DNA of 64,000 bases from Limnoglobus roseus (GTDB taxonomy: Bacteria; Planctomycetota; Planctomycetia; Gemmatales; Gemmataceae): the NCBI RefSeq assembly GCF_008254045.1, contig NZ_CP042425.1, positions 372,001 through 436,000 of the forward strand, given 5' to 3'. Made by a program: the position numbers and the translations under genes. Under the pieces are notes generated by a model. That model had not been told where the DNA came from. It did no database searches and saw nothing but the letters and a program-made list of their open reading frames with translations. Shown in pieces: positions 1 to 9,800 of this stretch. How positions within the stretch are numbered: the stretch's first letter is position 1; every line of letters begins with the position of its first letter.

Positions 1-1062
1 CGGCCCACGCCCAGGACATCGTCCACCGCGACCTGAAGCCGGGCAACGTGCTGTTCACCGCCGGCGGCACGCCGAAGGTCGCCGACTTCGGCCTGGCGAA
101 GCGGACGGCCTCGGACCTGACGGCCTCGCAGGCCATCATGGGCACGCCGAGTTATATGGCCCCGGAGCAGGCGGCCGGGCGGGGGAAGTTCGTCGGCCCG
201 CCGGCCGACGTGTGGGCGTTGGGCGTCATGCTGTACGAACTGTTGGCCGGCCGCCGGCCGTTCGAGTCGGCCGACACGATGGACCTACTGACGAAGATCA
301 TCCGCGACGAGCCTCCGAAGTTGCGGGCCGTGACGAAGGGTCTGCCCCGCGACCTGGACGTGATCGTGCAGAAATGTCTCTCGAAAGAGCCGACCGACCG
401 CTACGCCACGGCAGCCGACCTGGCCGACGACCTGACGCGGTTTCACAAGGGCGAACCAATCCGGGCGAAGGCAGCGGGGGTAGTGGAGCGGGCGTACAAG
501 TGGTCGCGGCGAAAGCCGACGGCCGCCGCGGCCTGGGCGATGGGATCGCTGGCCGCCTTGCTGCTAGCGGTCGCATTCGTCCTGCTACGGGACAACGGCA
601 TCCAGGCCCAACTGCGGAGCGACGCGGAGGCGGCGCGGACCACAGCCGTGGACGCGCGGGCAAACGCTGAGCAAGCCCAACAGCGGGCGGAGGTAGCAGA
701 GGGGATTGCAAAGCAATCCAAAGAGAACGTCGCTGACCAGCGCGAGCGGCTGGCTTACGCGCGGAACGTCTACTTCGCGCACCAAGCGTTTCAAATCAAC
801 AATTGCCAGCGCGCGAACATGTTCCTTGAACTTTGCCCTGCGGAGTTACGTGGTTGGGATTGGAACTACGTCCATCGGCTATGCCACTTAGACTTGCTCA
901 GCTTTGAAGGGGACACGCCTAACGATTCATCTGTGGCGTTTAGCCCGGACGGCTTGCGGATACTTGGCTCATACGGAGACGAGGTGTGGACGTGGGACGC
1001 TAAGACCGGTGCAGCACTTATTAAGTTCAAGGAACACACGAAAGCAATCTACTCCGTAGCAC

Positions 1063-1892
1063 TTAGGCCGTGTTGATGTTCCTGAGTCGCCGTAGTCGCA
1101 GGACGCCGAACACCAAATGGACCACACCGAGGAACATCGTCTTCCGCTTCTCGTACCGGGTGGCGAACCGGCGGAACTGCTTGGCCTTGCCGAACAGCCG
1201 CTCCACCTTGTTCCGCTCTCGATACCCGTCCGGCAGGAACGGCTGGGGCTCGACCCGGTTGCTCCGGCTGGGAATGTTCGGGAACACGTCCCGGTCGACG
1301 CACGCCTGCCGCTGGTCGTCCCCATCGAACCCCTTGTCGCACACCGCCTCGTCGAAGTGCGGCACGCGAGCGATGGTGGCGTCGAGCAGCGGCTCCAACC
1401 GCGGGGCGTCGTGGGCTTGGCCCGGCAACACTTCGACGGCGAGGGCCGTGCCCTCGTCGACGGCCGCCACGAGAACCTTGGTGGTCAGCCCGCCCCGGCT
1501 GCGGCCAAGACCCTCACGGCGAGCACTTCGTGCCGCCCCGATCTTTTTTTCTTCCGCCGTGCCCCGGCCGCATGCTGGTGGGCGCGGACGACGGTGGAGT
1601 CGACCAGGATGCGGCGGACGTCACCCAGGTCGGGGTTGGCGGTCAGCAGTTCAAACAGCCGCCGCAGGCTGCCCGAGCGGGCCCACCGGCCGAACCGGTG
1701 GTACACGGCGTCCCACGCCCCGAACTCGCTCGGCAGATCCCGCCATGGGATGCCGGTCCGGGCCCAGTACAGGATTGCCTCGAAGAACATGCGGTCGGAC
1801 AGGCGTGGCGGCTGGCCGCCGGTGAACTGCTTGGCCTGGGCGACGAGCGGTTCGAGGATGGCCCAGTGGTCGTCCGTGAGCAAGTACCGCAC
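1063..1892 (-). CDS. IS5-type DDE transposase made by -1 frameshifting
   Basis: Frame 1 starts at a GTG (1890-1892) and encodes 135 residues with the N-terminal IS5 domain (DDHWAILEP, GIPWRDLP) and the first catalytic aspartate in ILVDST. It ends at 1485. The second frame supplies GLGRSRGGLTTK, the second aspartate in CDKGFDGD and the glutamate in RNKVERLFGKAK. The frames join at a run of seven A (1544-1550 on the complementary strand). A -1 slip there gives KKKIGAARSARREGLGRSRGG, the expected IS5 sequence, and a product of about 276 residues. The stop TAA uses the flanking target TA, so it lies just outside the element. Both halves keep all catalytic residues, so this is probably programmed frameshifting and not decay. 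Confidence 0.88.
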
Positions 1893-1965
1893 GGCGTCGT
1901 GCCTCGGAATGGTCGGGATCGACCTAAACTCTTACCCCGAACGAACACGGCTCGTCAACACGGCC
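1066..1965 (-). mobile_element. IS5-family (IS427-like) insertion sequence, 900 bp, complete
   Basis: The element has inverted ends that both begin GGCCGTGTTGA when read inwards, and it is flanked on each side by TA (1064-1065 and 1966-1967), read as a 2-bp target duplication. It lies within TTAG of the kinase/WD40 gene. It carries one transposase in two overlapping frames. Size, ends, TA target and split DDE transposase fit the IS427 group of the IS5 family. The intact ends and perfect duplication suggest a fairly recent insertion. Confidence 0.92.
1544..1550 (-). promoter_or_regulatory. A7 slippery site for -1 frameshifting in the transposase
   Basis: A run of seven T on the plus strand, A on the coding strand, lies exactly where the reading must shift by -1 to join the two transposase frames. 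A-runs of this type are the usual slippery sequence of two-frame IS5/IS427 elements. Confidence 0.75.
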
Positions 1966-3641
1966 TAGCCCGGACGGTTCGCGAGTGGTATCTGGCAGCG
2001 CAGACAATACGGCGCGGGTATGGGACGCCAATACCGGTACTGAACTCTTCACTTTCAACGGGCATAAAGATATGGTCACGTCCGTGGCGTTTAGCCCAGA
2101 CGGGTTGCGCATCGTCAGCGGCAGTCCAGATGGCACAGCATATGTGTGGGACGCCAAGACCGGAAAGGTGGCACTGACACTCAAAGGACACAGTGGTTGG
2201 GACAAATCCGTAGTGTTTAGCCCGGACGGGACGCGGATCGCCACGACTTGTTCGGACAACGCAGCGCGAATCTGGGACGCCAAGACGGGGGCCGAACTCG
2301 TCGCACTTGAAGGGCACAGTGATTGGTTGCAGTCCATAGCCTTCAGCCCGGACGGATCACGAATTGCAACCTGCGGCAAAGACGCCACAGCGCGGGTATG
2401 GGATGCGAAAACCGGAAAAGAACTGTTGACCCTGAAGGGACACATGGGACTGGTTTTTTCAGTGATTTTCAGCCCTGATGGATCGCGGATCGCCACCGCT
2501 GGCTCCGATACGACGGCGAGAATATGGGATGCAACAGCCGGGGTGGAACTCTTTGCGATCAAGGGAAACACAGGTCGCGTGCGTGGTATCGCATTTAGCC
2601 CGAATGGGTCGCAGGTTGTCACTGGCTCAAATGGGGTGAAATTGTGGGACGTCAAAAATAACAGGTTTGATGCTTTGATCCTTAAACCAGATGGGTTTTC
2701 CGGGGGTTGGGTAAGATCCGTGGCATTCAGCCCGGATGGGTCACAAATCGTGACCGGCAGCAGTGGTGCGGCACTGGTTTGGGATGCCACGACCGGGGTT
2801 GAACTGCCACTACTTTCGGGACAGACATTCAACGGGAGTCGTATTGCCTTCAGCCCCGACGGGTCGCGTCTCGTCATAGGGGGTGATAACAATTGGCTGT
2901 GGGTATGGGACGCCAAGACGAGAATTGCACTGCTTCGCCTCGAGGGGAACACAGGCCATATAACCTCTGTCGCGTTTGGCCCGGATGGGTCTCGGGTCGC
3001 CGCAGCCAGCAAAGATAAAACGGCGAGGGTGTGGGACGCTAAGACTGGGAAGGAACTCCTCGTCCTGAGAGGCCACACAGAGGAAGTGACATCGGTGGCA
3101 TTCAGCCCCGACGGGTCGCGGATCGCCACTGGGAGCGAGGATAAGACGGCGCGTGTATGGGATGCCAAGACGGGAGTGGAACTTCTGGCCTTCTCCGGCC
3201 ACAGTAGCTACGTAACATCAGTGGCGTTCAGCCCCGACAGCTCACGCCTCGCTACCACGAGTTGAGATCAAACGGTGAGGTTATGGGACGTGAAGTCCGG
3301 AACCGAAATTTTCGTACTCAACGGGCATACAGATTCCGTCACTGCCGTGGCGTTCAGCCCAGACGGTTCGCGGATCGTCACAGGGAGCGAGGATAAGACG
3401 GCGCGAGTGTGGGATGCCAAGACGGGGACCGAACTCCTAGCTCTGATGGGTCACAGTGAGGAATTGTTCTCTGTGGCGTTTAGCCCAGACGGATCGCGGG
3501 TTGCCACCGGTAGTCGAGACGGTACGGCGAGAATCTGGGACGCCACACCCATCAACCGCGACGTCCTGCCGAAGCCCGCGGCTAAGTAGCGGCCGCGGTT
3601 CGCTCGCCGTAGAATGGCCACACGTCCCCGGAGGCACCGCC

Positions 3642-3863
3642 ATGACCGCCGAAGCCATCTTCGCCGAAGCCCTCGCCCTGCCGGCCGACCAGCGGGCGAA
3701 GTTGGCCGAACAACTGCGGCACTCGTTGCCGACCCAGGACGCCCCGCCTCGCGCCGGCGACCTGCCGAAGGGCGTGCCCGTCATCGGCCGCGGGCAGGGG
3801 ATGCTCGTCGAGTACATCGACGACGACGAACACCTCGAACACTTCGCGGAGTACATGCCGTGA
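3642..3863 (+). CDS. Addiction-module antitoxin-like protein
   Basis: This 73-residue protein has the N-terminal pattern ALALPADQRAKLAEQL, typical of short addiction-module components (PF09720-like). Its acidic C-terminal end (EYIDDDEHLEHFAEYM) would suit binding to a toxin. The ATG at 3642 follows a purine-rich GGAGGC. The stop codon overlaps the start of the PIN-domain gene, so the two are translationally coupled. By context it neutralises that toxin and probably represses the pair's own promoter. The family assignment rests on a short motif. Confidence 0.65.
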   Translation: MTAEAIFAEALALPADQRAKLAEQLRHSLPTQDAPPRAGDLPKGVPVIGRGQGMLVEYIDDDEHLEHFAEYMP

Positions 3864-4246
3864 ACGTGCTGCTCGACACGCACACGCTGTTGTGGGTTTA
3901 CTGGAACGACCCGCAGTTGAGTTCCGTGGCTGCCCGGAACGTCCTCGACCCGAACAACCGCATTCTCGTCAGCCCGGCCAGCCACTGGGAAGTGGCGATC
4001 AAAATGCGGATCGGCAAGCTGACCCTCCGCGAGCCGTTCCTCGACTTCGTCCAGCACGCGATCTTCGACAACGGCTTCACGATCCTACCGATCGAACCGC
4101 GGCACACCGCGCTGCTGACGACCCTTCCCCTCCATCACAAAGACCCGTTCGACCGGCTGATCGTCGCCCAAGCGTTGGTTGAAAACATGCGTCTCATCTC
4201 TGCCGACCCCGCACTCGACGCCTACGGCGTGCAACGCTGTTGGTGA
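3860..4246 (+). CDS. PIN-domain toxin (VapC-like ribonuclease)
   Basis: This 128-residue protein begins at a GTG overlapping the antitoxin stop (GTGA). It has the acidic residues of the PIN nuclease fold: an aspartate in LLDTHTLLW near the N-terminus, a glutamate in SHWEVAIK, and aspartates in KDPFDRLIVAQA and ISADPALDAYG. PIN toxins cut RNA, often tRNA or rRNA, using a divalent metal held by these residues. The length is normal for the COG3744 subgroup. A later in-frame start would remove the first aspartate, which supports the GTG. Confidence 0.88.
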   Translation: MNVLLDTHTLLWVYWNDPQLSSVAARNVLDPNNRILVSPASHWEVAIKMRIGKLTLREPFLDFVQHAIFDNGFTILPIEPRHTALLTTLPLHHKDPFDRLIVAQALVENMRLISADPALDAYGVQRCW

Positions 4247-4265
4247 GGCCGTTCATTTCTTTTAA

Positions 4266-4293
4266 TTGACATCCGTTCACTATACCTCATAGT
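4266..4293 (+). promoter_or_regulatory. Possible sigma70-type promoter
   Basis: TTGACA (4266-4271) is followed after 16 bases by CATAGT (4288-4293), within the only AT-rich stretch between the toxin gene and the next coding region. It would start a transcript about 35 bases before the ATG at 4335. Confidence 0.35.
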
Positions 4294-4334
4294 CCCCCAG
4301 AGGCTCCTTTCCCCTCGCCCGTTTGGGGTGGCGT

Positions 4335-4913
4335 ATGTTCGGCACTTCTTCCCTCCCGCCCGAGTACCTGCACGCGGCCGAGCTCATGGCCGGTGGGGCG
4401 TCGTGGTTGTCGGCGGCCAAAGAGATCGAGGTCGCGGTCGAAGACCTGAAGGCGGCAGCGAAGGAACACCGCGGCGAGTGGCAGGCGGCGCTGAAGACGG
4501 TTCGCAAGCGGTTGCTCGGCGAGGCCGGGTCGGAGGCCATGCTCATGCTCCGGCGGTTGCTGCGGTCCGACGAGGAGAAGGTGCAACTGTCCGCGGCCAC
4601 CGTGCTCATGAAGTTCTGGATGACCGGCATCCGCCACCGGCGGCCGTTACAGCCGCAGGGTGCCGGCGAACAAGACGCTGTGGACCTGCTACACCAGATG
4701 GTCGGCAACGTCACCGACGAGCAGTTCGCGGCGACGGCCCGCAACTACCTGGCCGAATACGACGCGAGGCCGAAGGGCGACGAACCGCCCGATGGAGATG
4801 ATCCGCTCGGCGGCGGACGGCCGAAAGTCGGCCCGCCACCGCGGCCGCCAGAACCGACCGGCGTGCCGGTGTACGACACCAACGACGGCACCACGAAGGT
4901 GTACGACGAGCCG
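4335..4913 (+). CDS. Helical hypothetical protein with HTH-like start, no stop codon of its own
   Basis: From the ATG at 4335 the first ~150 residues look like a real protein: a short helix-turn-helix-like region (ELMAGGASWLSAAKE) followed by amphipathic helices (EAMLMLRRLLRSDEEKVQLS, AATVLMKF). This resembles planctomycete small-terminase-like or DNA-binding proteins that pair an HTH with ALxxLRRLL helices. A proline- and glycine-rich tail follows. The frame has no stop before 7253 and runs antisense through the whole of dus. I therefore close it provisionally at the dus stop. The gene may have lost its 3' end by rearrangement near 4,900. The function is not known. Confidence 0.5.
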
Positions 4914-6023
4914 TCACCAGTGGGCGTTCGGCCCGGCCGGGACGGCGACCTGCGATTGATGCACGTCCCACTCGGTCCAGTCGGCCGGCGGGCCGGCGTC
5001 CGCGAACGGGGCGATGATCTCGTCGAACTCGTTCAGGTCGTTCAGCAGCACGAACCGCTGTTGCACCTTCTTCGGCAGCCGCAGGGCCTTCGTGTACCAC
5101 GTCGCCACCTTGCGGAACATCACACAACCGAACTTCTCGCCGCCGCGCCAGTCGATCAGGCGTTGCAGGTGCAGCCGCATGAACGCGATCCGCTCGTGGT
5201 AGGTGCCGCGGGGGCCGGGGTCGCCGGTGCGGGTCCAGTTCGAGAGTTGGCGGAAGAACCACGGGTTGGCGAGCGCCCCGCGGCCGATGGCGACGCCGTG
5301 GCAGCCGGTGTCGGCGATCATCTGGGCCGCGTCGGCGATGCTCATGATGTCGCCGTTGCCGAAGACCGGGATGCGCTCGACGGCTTCGACGACGCGCCGG
5401 ATGCCGTCGCGGTTGACGCGGCCGCCGAAGCCCTGCTCGCGGGTGCGGCCGTGGATGGTGAGGGCGGCCACGCCGACCTTCTCGAACTCGCGGGCGAAGA
5501 ACGGGGCCGTCTCGCTGTCGTCGTCCCAGCCGAGCCGCATCTTCACCGTCACCGGCAGCGACACGGCGTTCACCACCTTGCGGACGAGTTCGACGGTGCC
5601 GCCGCTGGTGTCGCACATGAGCGACGACCCGCCGCCGACGGCCACGACCTTGCGAACCGGGCAGCCCATGTTGATGTCGATGATCTCGGCGAGGCCGCGG
5701 TCTTGCAGCCACTGGGCGGCCCCGGCGAGTTCGTCCGCCTTGCCGCCGAAGATTTGCACCGACAGCGGCCGGTCGGTCGGGTGCGTGGCGAGCAGGTCCA
5801 TCGTCTTCGCCTTGCCTTCGAGGATGGCACGGGCGTTGACGAGGTCGGTGGTGCAAAGGCCGACGCCGCCGATCTCGCGAACGGACAACCGGAACGGCAG
5901 GTTCGTGTACCCGGCCAGCGGCGCGAGCGTGAACCGCGACGCCAGCGGGACTGTCCCGATGGACAGCGGCTCGCGGTAGTGGGCGGGCGGGGCGGGGGCA
6001 GCAGTTTCGGTTCCAGTGGACAT
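4914..6023 (-). CDS. dus: tRNA-dihydrouridine synthase (DusB-like)
   Basis: This 369-residue flavoenzyme reduces uridine in the D-loop of tRNA with NADPH. The TIM-barrel signs are LAPLAGYTNLPFR at the start, the catalytic cysteine in NMGCPVRKV, the basic residue in KMRLGW, IHGRTREQGF, and the FMN-phosphate region FGNGDIMS and GCHGVAIGRGALANPW. The ATG at 6021-6023 is preferred to the upstream extension, which lacks family similarity. It is slightly longer than usual because of an N-terminal leader (MSTGTETAAPAPP) and a C-terminal tail. It is convergent with the open-ended gene at 4335 and divergent from the gene at 6049, with only 25 bases between the two starts. Confidence 0.93.
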   Translation of the reverse strand: MSTGTETAAPAPPAHYREPLSIGTVPLASRFTLAPLAGYTNLPFRLSVREIGGVGLCTTDLVNARAILEGKAKTMDLLATHPTDRPLSVQIFGGKADELAGAAQWLQDRGLAEIIDINMGCPVRKVVAVGGGSSLMCDTSGGTVELVRKVVNAVSLPVTVKMRLGWDDDSETAPFFAREFEKVGVAALTIHGRTREQGFGGRVNRDGIRRVVEAVERIPVFGNGDIMSIADAAQMIADTGCHGVAIGRGALANPWFFRQLSNWTRTGDPGPRGTYHERIAFMRLHLQRLIDWRGGEKFGCVMFRKVATWYTKALRLPKKVQQRFVLLNDLNEFDEIIAPFADAGPPADWTEWDVHQSQVAVPAGPNAHW

Positions 6024-6048
6024 GAGACGATTATAGGAGAGCGTCACG

Positions 6049-6783
6049 ATGACGGAGGCCGAGTGGTTACGCTCGCGGGACCTGTTCTCGCTGTTGAGTG
6101 CCGAAGACCCCACCGTCACCGGGCGGAAATTGAGGCTATTCGCGTGCCACTGTCTCCGGTCGCTCGGCGACGTGCTGCCGTTCGAGAGTCAGGAGTGCAT
6201 CAAGTACATGGAGAAGCACCTCGACGGGCTTCTCAAGTGGGGCGATGTGGTCAGTCGTGTGAACAGTCGGACAATCCCGTATCTTCTCGACACGATGGCG
6301 AGCGCGGCTCAACTCGTGACCCGTGGCATCCCGCAACTGTTGGTCGATCCGACCGCCGACCACACGGCGAGCGAATGCGCATCGTGGGCGGCAGTGTTGC
6401 ACCGGAGGGGGCCGAACTGGAGGTTGTGGAAGGACATCGTGACCTACGGCGGGTTCGTCCGAATCTACACCAACGAAGAGGAGGAGGCCGCGCTGCTGCG
6501 CAACGCCCCCGCCGCCTCCGCCGACATGTTCCTGACGGCGTGGCACGACATCGCGGGCAACCCGTTCCGCCCCGTCGCCTTCGACCACCGGTGGCGCACG
6601 TCCACGTCTATCGGCCTCGCGCAGACGATGTACGACGCCCGCGACTTCGCCGCGATGCCGATTCTCGCCGACGCGCTGCAAGATGCCGGGTGCGAGGACG
6701 AGGCGATCCTCGGCCACTGCCGCGGCGACGGGCCGCACGTCCGCGGGTGCTGGGTCGTGGATCTGGTGTTGGGGAAGAGTTAG
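6049..6783 (+). CDS. Gemmata-type paralogous protein of unknown function (MTEAEW family)
   Basis: This 244-residue protein starts MTEAEWLRSRD, continues RKLRLFACHCLRSL and ends with a block around IAGNPFRPV, MYDARDFAAMPILADAL, GCEDEAILGHCR and RGCWVVDLVLGK. From memory, the same blocks recur in many proteins of Gemmata and its relatives, often in multiple copies per genome. No enzymatic motif is visible. There is no signal peptide or membrane segment, so it is probably cytoplasmic. It could share a very short bidirectional promoter with dus. Confidence 0.75.
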   Translation: MTEAEWLRSRDLFSLLSAEDPTVTGRKLRLFACHCLRSLGDVLPFESQECIKYMEKHLDGLLKWGDVVSRVNSRTIPYLLDTMASAAQLVTRGIPQLLVDPTADHTASECASWAAVLHRRGPNWRLWKDIVTYGGFVRIYTNEEEEAALLRNAPAASADMFLTAWHDIAGNPFRPVAFDHRWRTSTSIGLAQTMYDARDFAAMPILADALQDAGCEDEAILGHCRGDGPHVRGCWVVDLVLGKS

Positions 6784-6870
6784 GGTACGACCCTGTATTC
6801 GTGGTGGACTTGGCCCCCGTTCCTGGGAATAATCGACGGTCCGTGCCTCCCCACGTGCGAAGGTTCCGTC

Positions 6871-9800
6871 ATGGCGAACATCTCCCTCCGCTGCCCGCAG
6901 TGCAATCTGCCGAACGCGGTGCCCGCGGACCAACTCGGTCAGGCCGTCATCTGCCCGGGCTGCCAGTTCTCGTTCCCCGCGCAACTCCAGAGCAGCGGCG
7001 ATCCGAAGGCGGTCGAACTGCCCGAAATCCGCCCCGTCGTGCGGGCCGTGGCACTGAAAGACGCGAAGCCGAACGCGGGGGCGGATCAGCCGCTCCCGGT
7101 CGCCCGGAAGTCGCAAAGCGAGGACGACGAGGAGGAAGATCGGCCGGTGCGCCGGCGGTCGGGCGGCCGACGACGGCGAGACGACGACGGAGACGCCTAC
7201 CCCACCCGCCGGGAAGGCGGTGGCGGACTGTTGGTGCCCCTGTTGCTCGGTAGTGGACTGTTCGTGGTGCTCATCGGTATCGGGCTGTTCGGCATCTTTG
7301 CCGACCGCACTTCGCCCGAACCACTTGTTCTCGCGGCCGCCGGGCCGCAACAGCCGGTCGCGAGGGTCGAGCCGCCCCCGCCGGTGAACCCGATTCCGCC
7401 GAACGCCGGGGCGAACCGCGATGAGGCGATCGCCAAGATGTTCGAAGTCCAACGGCGTCATGTAGAAGAAGAGCAGAAGCGCCGCCAGAACGTCGTCCCG
7501 GCCAACCCGAACCTGCCTGCGTTCCCGAACGCGGACCTGGTGCCGCCGCTGTACGCGGCCGTGGGACCGGTGCCGATCACGCCAACCCCGCTGGCGGGCG
7601 AGCGGGCCGAGGTGAAACTGCCCGGCACGGTCGGCGAGGCGTGTTCGGGCGGCGGCGGGCGGTTTTACTTTCTCCACATCCCGTCCGTCAATCAGATCGC
7701 CGTTTTCGACGTGAACGAAGGCCGGGTGGTCAAGTTCATCACGGTCCACGCCGACCGGGTGAAGATCGCGGCCGGGATGAACGCTCTCGTCGTCGTCGCG
7801 AACGACACCGGCTCGATCAGTCGGTACAACCTGACGACGTTCGCGCGGGAGTTGACCGTCTTGCTGCCGTTCCAAGGCGAGGTCAAGGCGGTCGCCCTCG
7901 GAGCGGCGTCGGCCGGGCCGCTGCTCGTGCAGTACGCCGGCGACGGCGCGGGCGGCGGACTCAATCCGGCCCCGGTCTGCTTCTTCGACCCCACCGTCCT
8001 CAAGCCGGTGAACGTCAAACTCGTGGCCGACGCCCGCGTGCCGGAGTTCCTGGTCCGCGACGCCGTGCACTTCCGCGCCAGCCCGAACGGGACAGTGTTC
8101 ACCTACTGGTGCGCCGACCCGATCCCGTCGTCGGGGGTCTTCAAGGCCTTCGGCGGCACCATCGAAACCCGCCGCAACGACGCCGGGGTCGCGGTGCCGA
8201 CCGACGACGGCCTCATCCTGACGAACCTGGGGCCTTACGATTACGACGGCCGGCTGACGCACGTGGGACTACTCAATCGGCCCGGGGTTCCCTTCGTCGC
8301 CCCGTCCGGGCGGTTCCATCTCACGGCCGACGGCCTGGCGGTGTCGGCACGCAGGGTCGGAGATTCCCGCGTCTTCGCGACGTTACCCGCCACGGACTTC
8401 CCGACGCCGAACGAACCCGAACCGACCGGGGACTTGACCCCGGACCGGCGCGTCCACTTCGTCCCCGAGGCGAAGCTGGTCGCCGTCCTCCCGCCGAGCC
8501 GGGACCGCATCGTCCTCCACAAGTTCGACCCGGCCGGCCTCTTCGAGAAGGTCGACACCGATTACCTGTTCGTGACCGGCCGCCCGCCGACGGCCGCGCC
8601 CGGCAAGCGGTACGCTTTCGCCCTGGGGGCGCGGTCGAAAGCGGGCGGCGTGAAGTACAAACTCGACTCCGGGCCGGCCGGCCTGACGGTGTCGCCCGAC
8701 GGTCGCGTTTCGTGGGACGTGCCGGCCAGTTTCATCAGCCCGGCCGCGGTCGTCGTGACGGTGTCGGACGCCGGCCCGCGGACCGTCACGCACACGTTTC
8801 GAATCGTGGCCGGCGTCGGCGAGCCACCGGCCGTCGGCACGCCGGAACCGCCGACGGCCGTCGCGGTCGCCCCCACACCCGCACCTCTGCCCTCGGTCGC
8901 GCCCAAGCCGCCGCAGGTCGCCCCCAAGCCACCGCCGGTTCCGGTCAAACCCGTGGAGCCGGTCAACGTGATCCGCCAACCGTCGGCGGTCTTCTCGCTC
9001 AAGCCGACGACCGCCGACGACGGGGCGACCGTAAACCTGCCCGAGAGTGCGGACGCGATGTGCGTGGGCGGCGGCGGGCGGTACCTGATCTTCCGCCTGC
9101 CGCGGAACCGGCAGCTCGCGGTCTTCGACACCGTCCACGGCCGCGTCATCAAGTACCTGCCGATCGCCGAGGACGCGGCCCTTTTCGCCGCGGGCATGTC
9201 GAAGCTGTACATCCTGCACCCCGCCGCGAACGTCTTCCAGCGGTGGAACCTCTCGACGTTCGAGAAGGAGGCGACCGTCGCCAACTCGCTCGCCGGCCCG
9301 CCGACGCGAATGCTCATGGGCCACGCCACCGACGGACCGCTCTACGTCGCGGGGCAGAACGTCACGTCGAAGCAGTACGCCTTCCTCGACCCGACCACGT
9401 TCCGGCAGGTCGAAATCAAGTACGAAGGCGGGCGCGGGGAGCCGAGTGTGTCCGAGCGCCGCGCCCCACAGGTCCGGGTGTCGGCCGACGGGCGGGTGTA
9501 CGCCTGGTGGAGCACCGACCTGTCGCCGTCCGGCATCAGCACGTTCGTCATCCAGGGAGCGTCGGCCACGGGGCACAACATCCACGACAGCGCCGGGGCT
9601 CTCCTGCCCGGCCCCGACGGCACGCTGTTCACGTCATTGAAGGGAGTGTACACTCCGGAATTGAAGCCCCTCAACGACAAGGACCGAGCCCCGCGGACGG
9701 CGCTGGTCCCGGCGACCTCCGGCCCGTGGTACCTGGCCGTCACCGGCGGGGGCGCGACGACCTCGACTTCGGCCGTGTCGCTCGACCTCCGAATGATCGG

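Larger units (their letters stand above)
1..3589 (+). pseudogene. Serine/threonine protein kinase with WD40 repeats, 5' end outside window, broken by an IS and by a stop codon
   Basis: The frame is open from base 3 and begins inside the kinase domain, at the catalytic loop HRDLKPGN, followed by DFGLAK and GTPSYMAPEQA. A membrane segment follows (about 538-590), then a coiled-coil linker, then WD40 repeats starting near base 900. An IS sits in codon AGC of repeat 2 (base 1065). Removing the element and one TA copy restores the frame as LSPDGSRVVSG. The 3' part then runs from 1968 to an in-frame TGA at 3263-3265, and the same frame continues to 3589. I count 14 FSPDG-type repeats, enough for two seven-bladed propellers. 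The TGA sits where WD repeats usually carry a tryptophan (S-W-D-x-T-V-R-L-W). The 5' piece still encodes kinase plus membrane anchor and might make a truncated protein. Planctomycete kinases of this layout are thought to be membrane-bound signalling receptors; the target is unknown. Confidence 0.9.

Noticed and set aside
6136..8262. Long minus-strand frame of about 700 codons opposite the 6049 and 6871 genes
   Set aside because: It is a shadow of GC-rich coding DNA on the other strand, with low-complexity R/V/D-rich sequence and no known motif.
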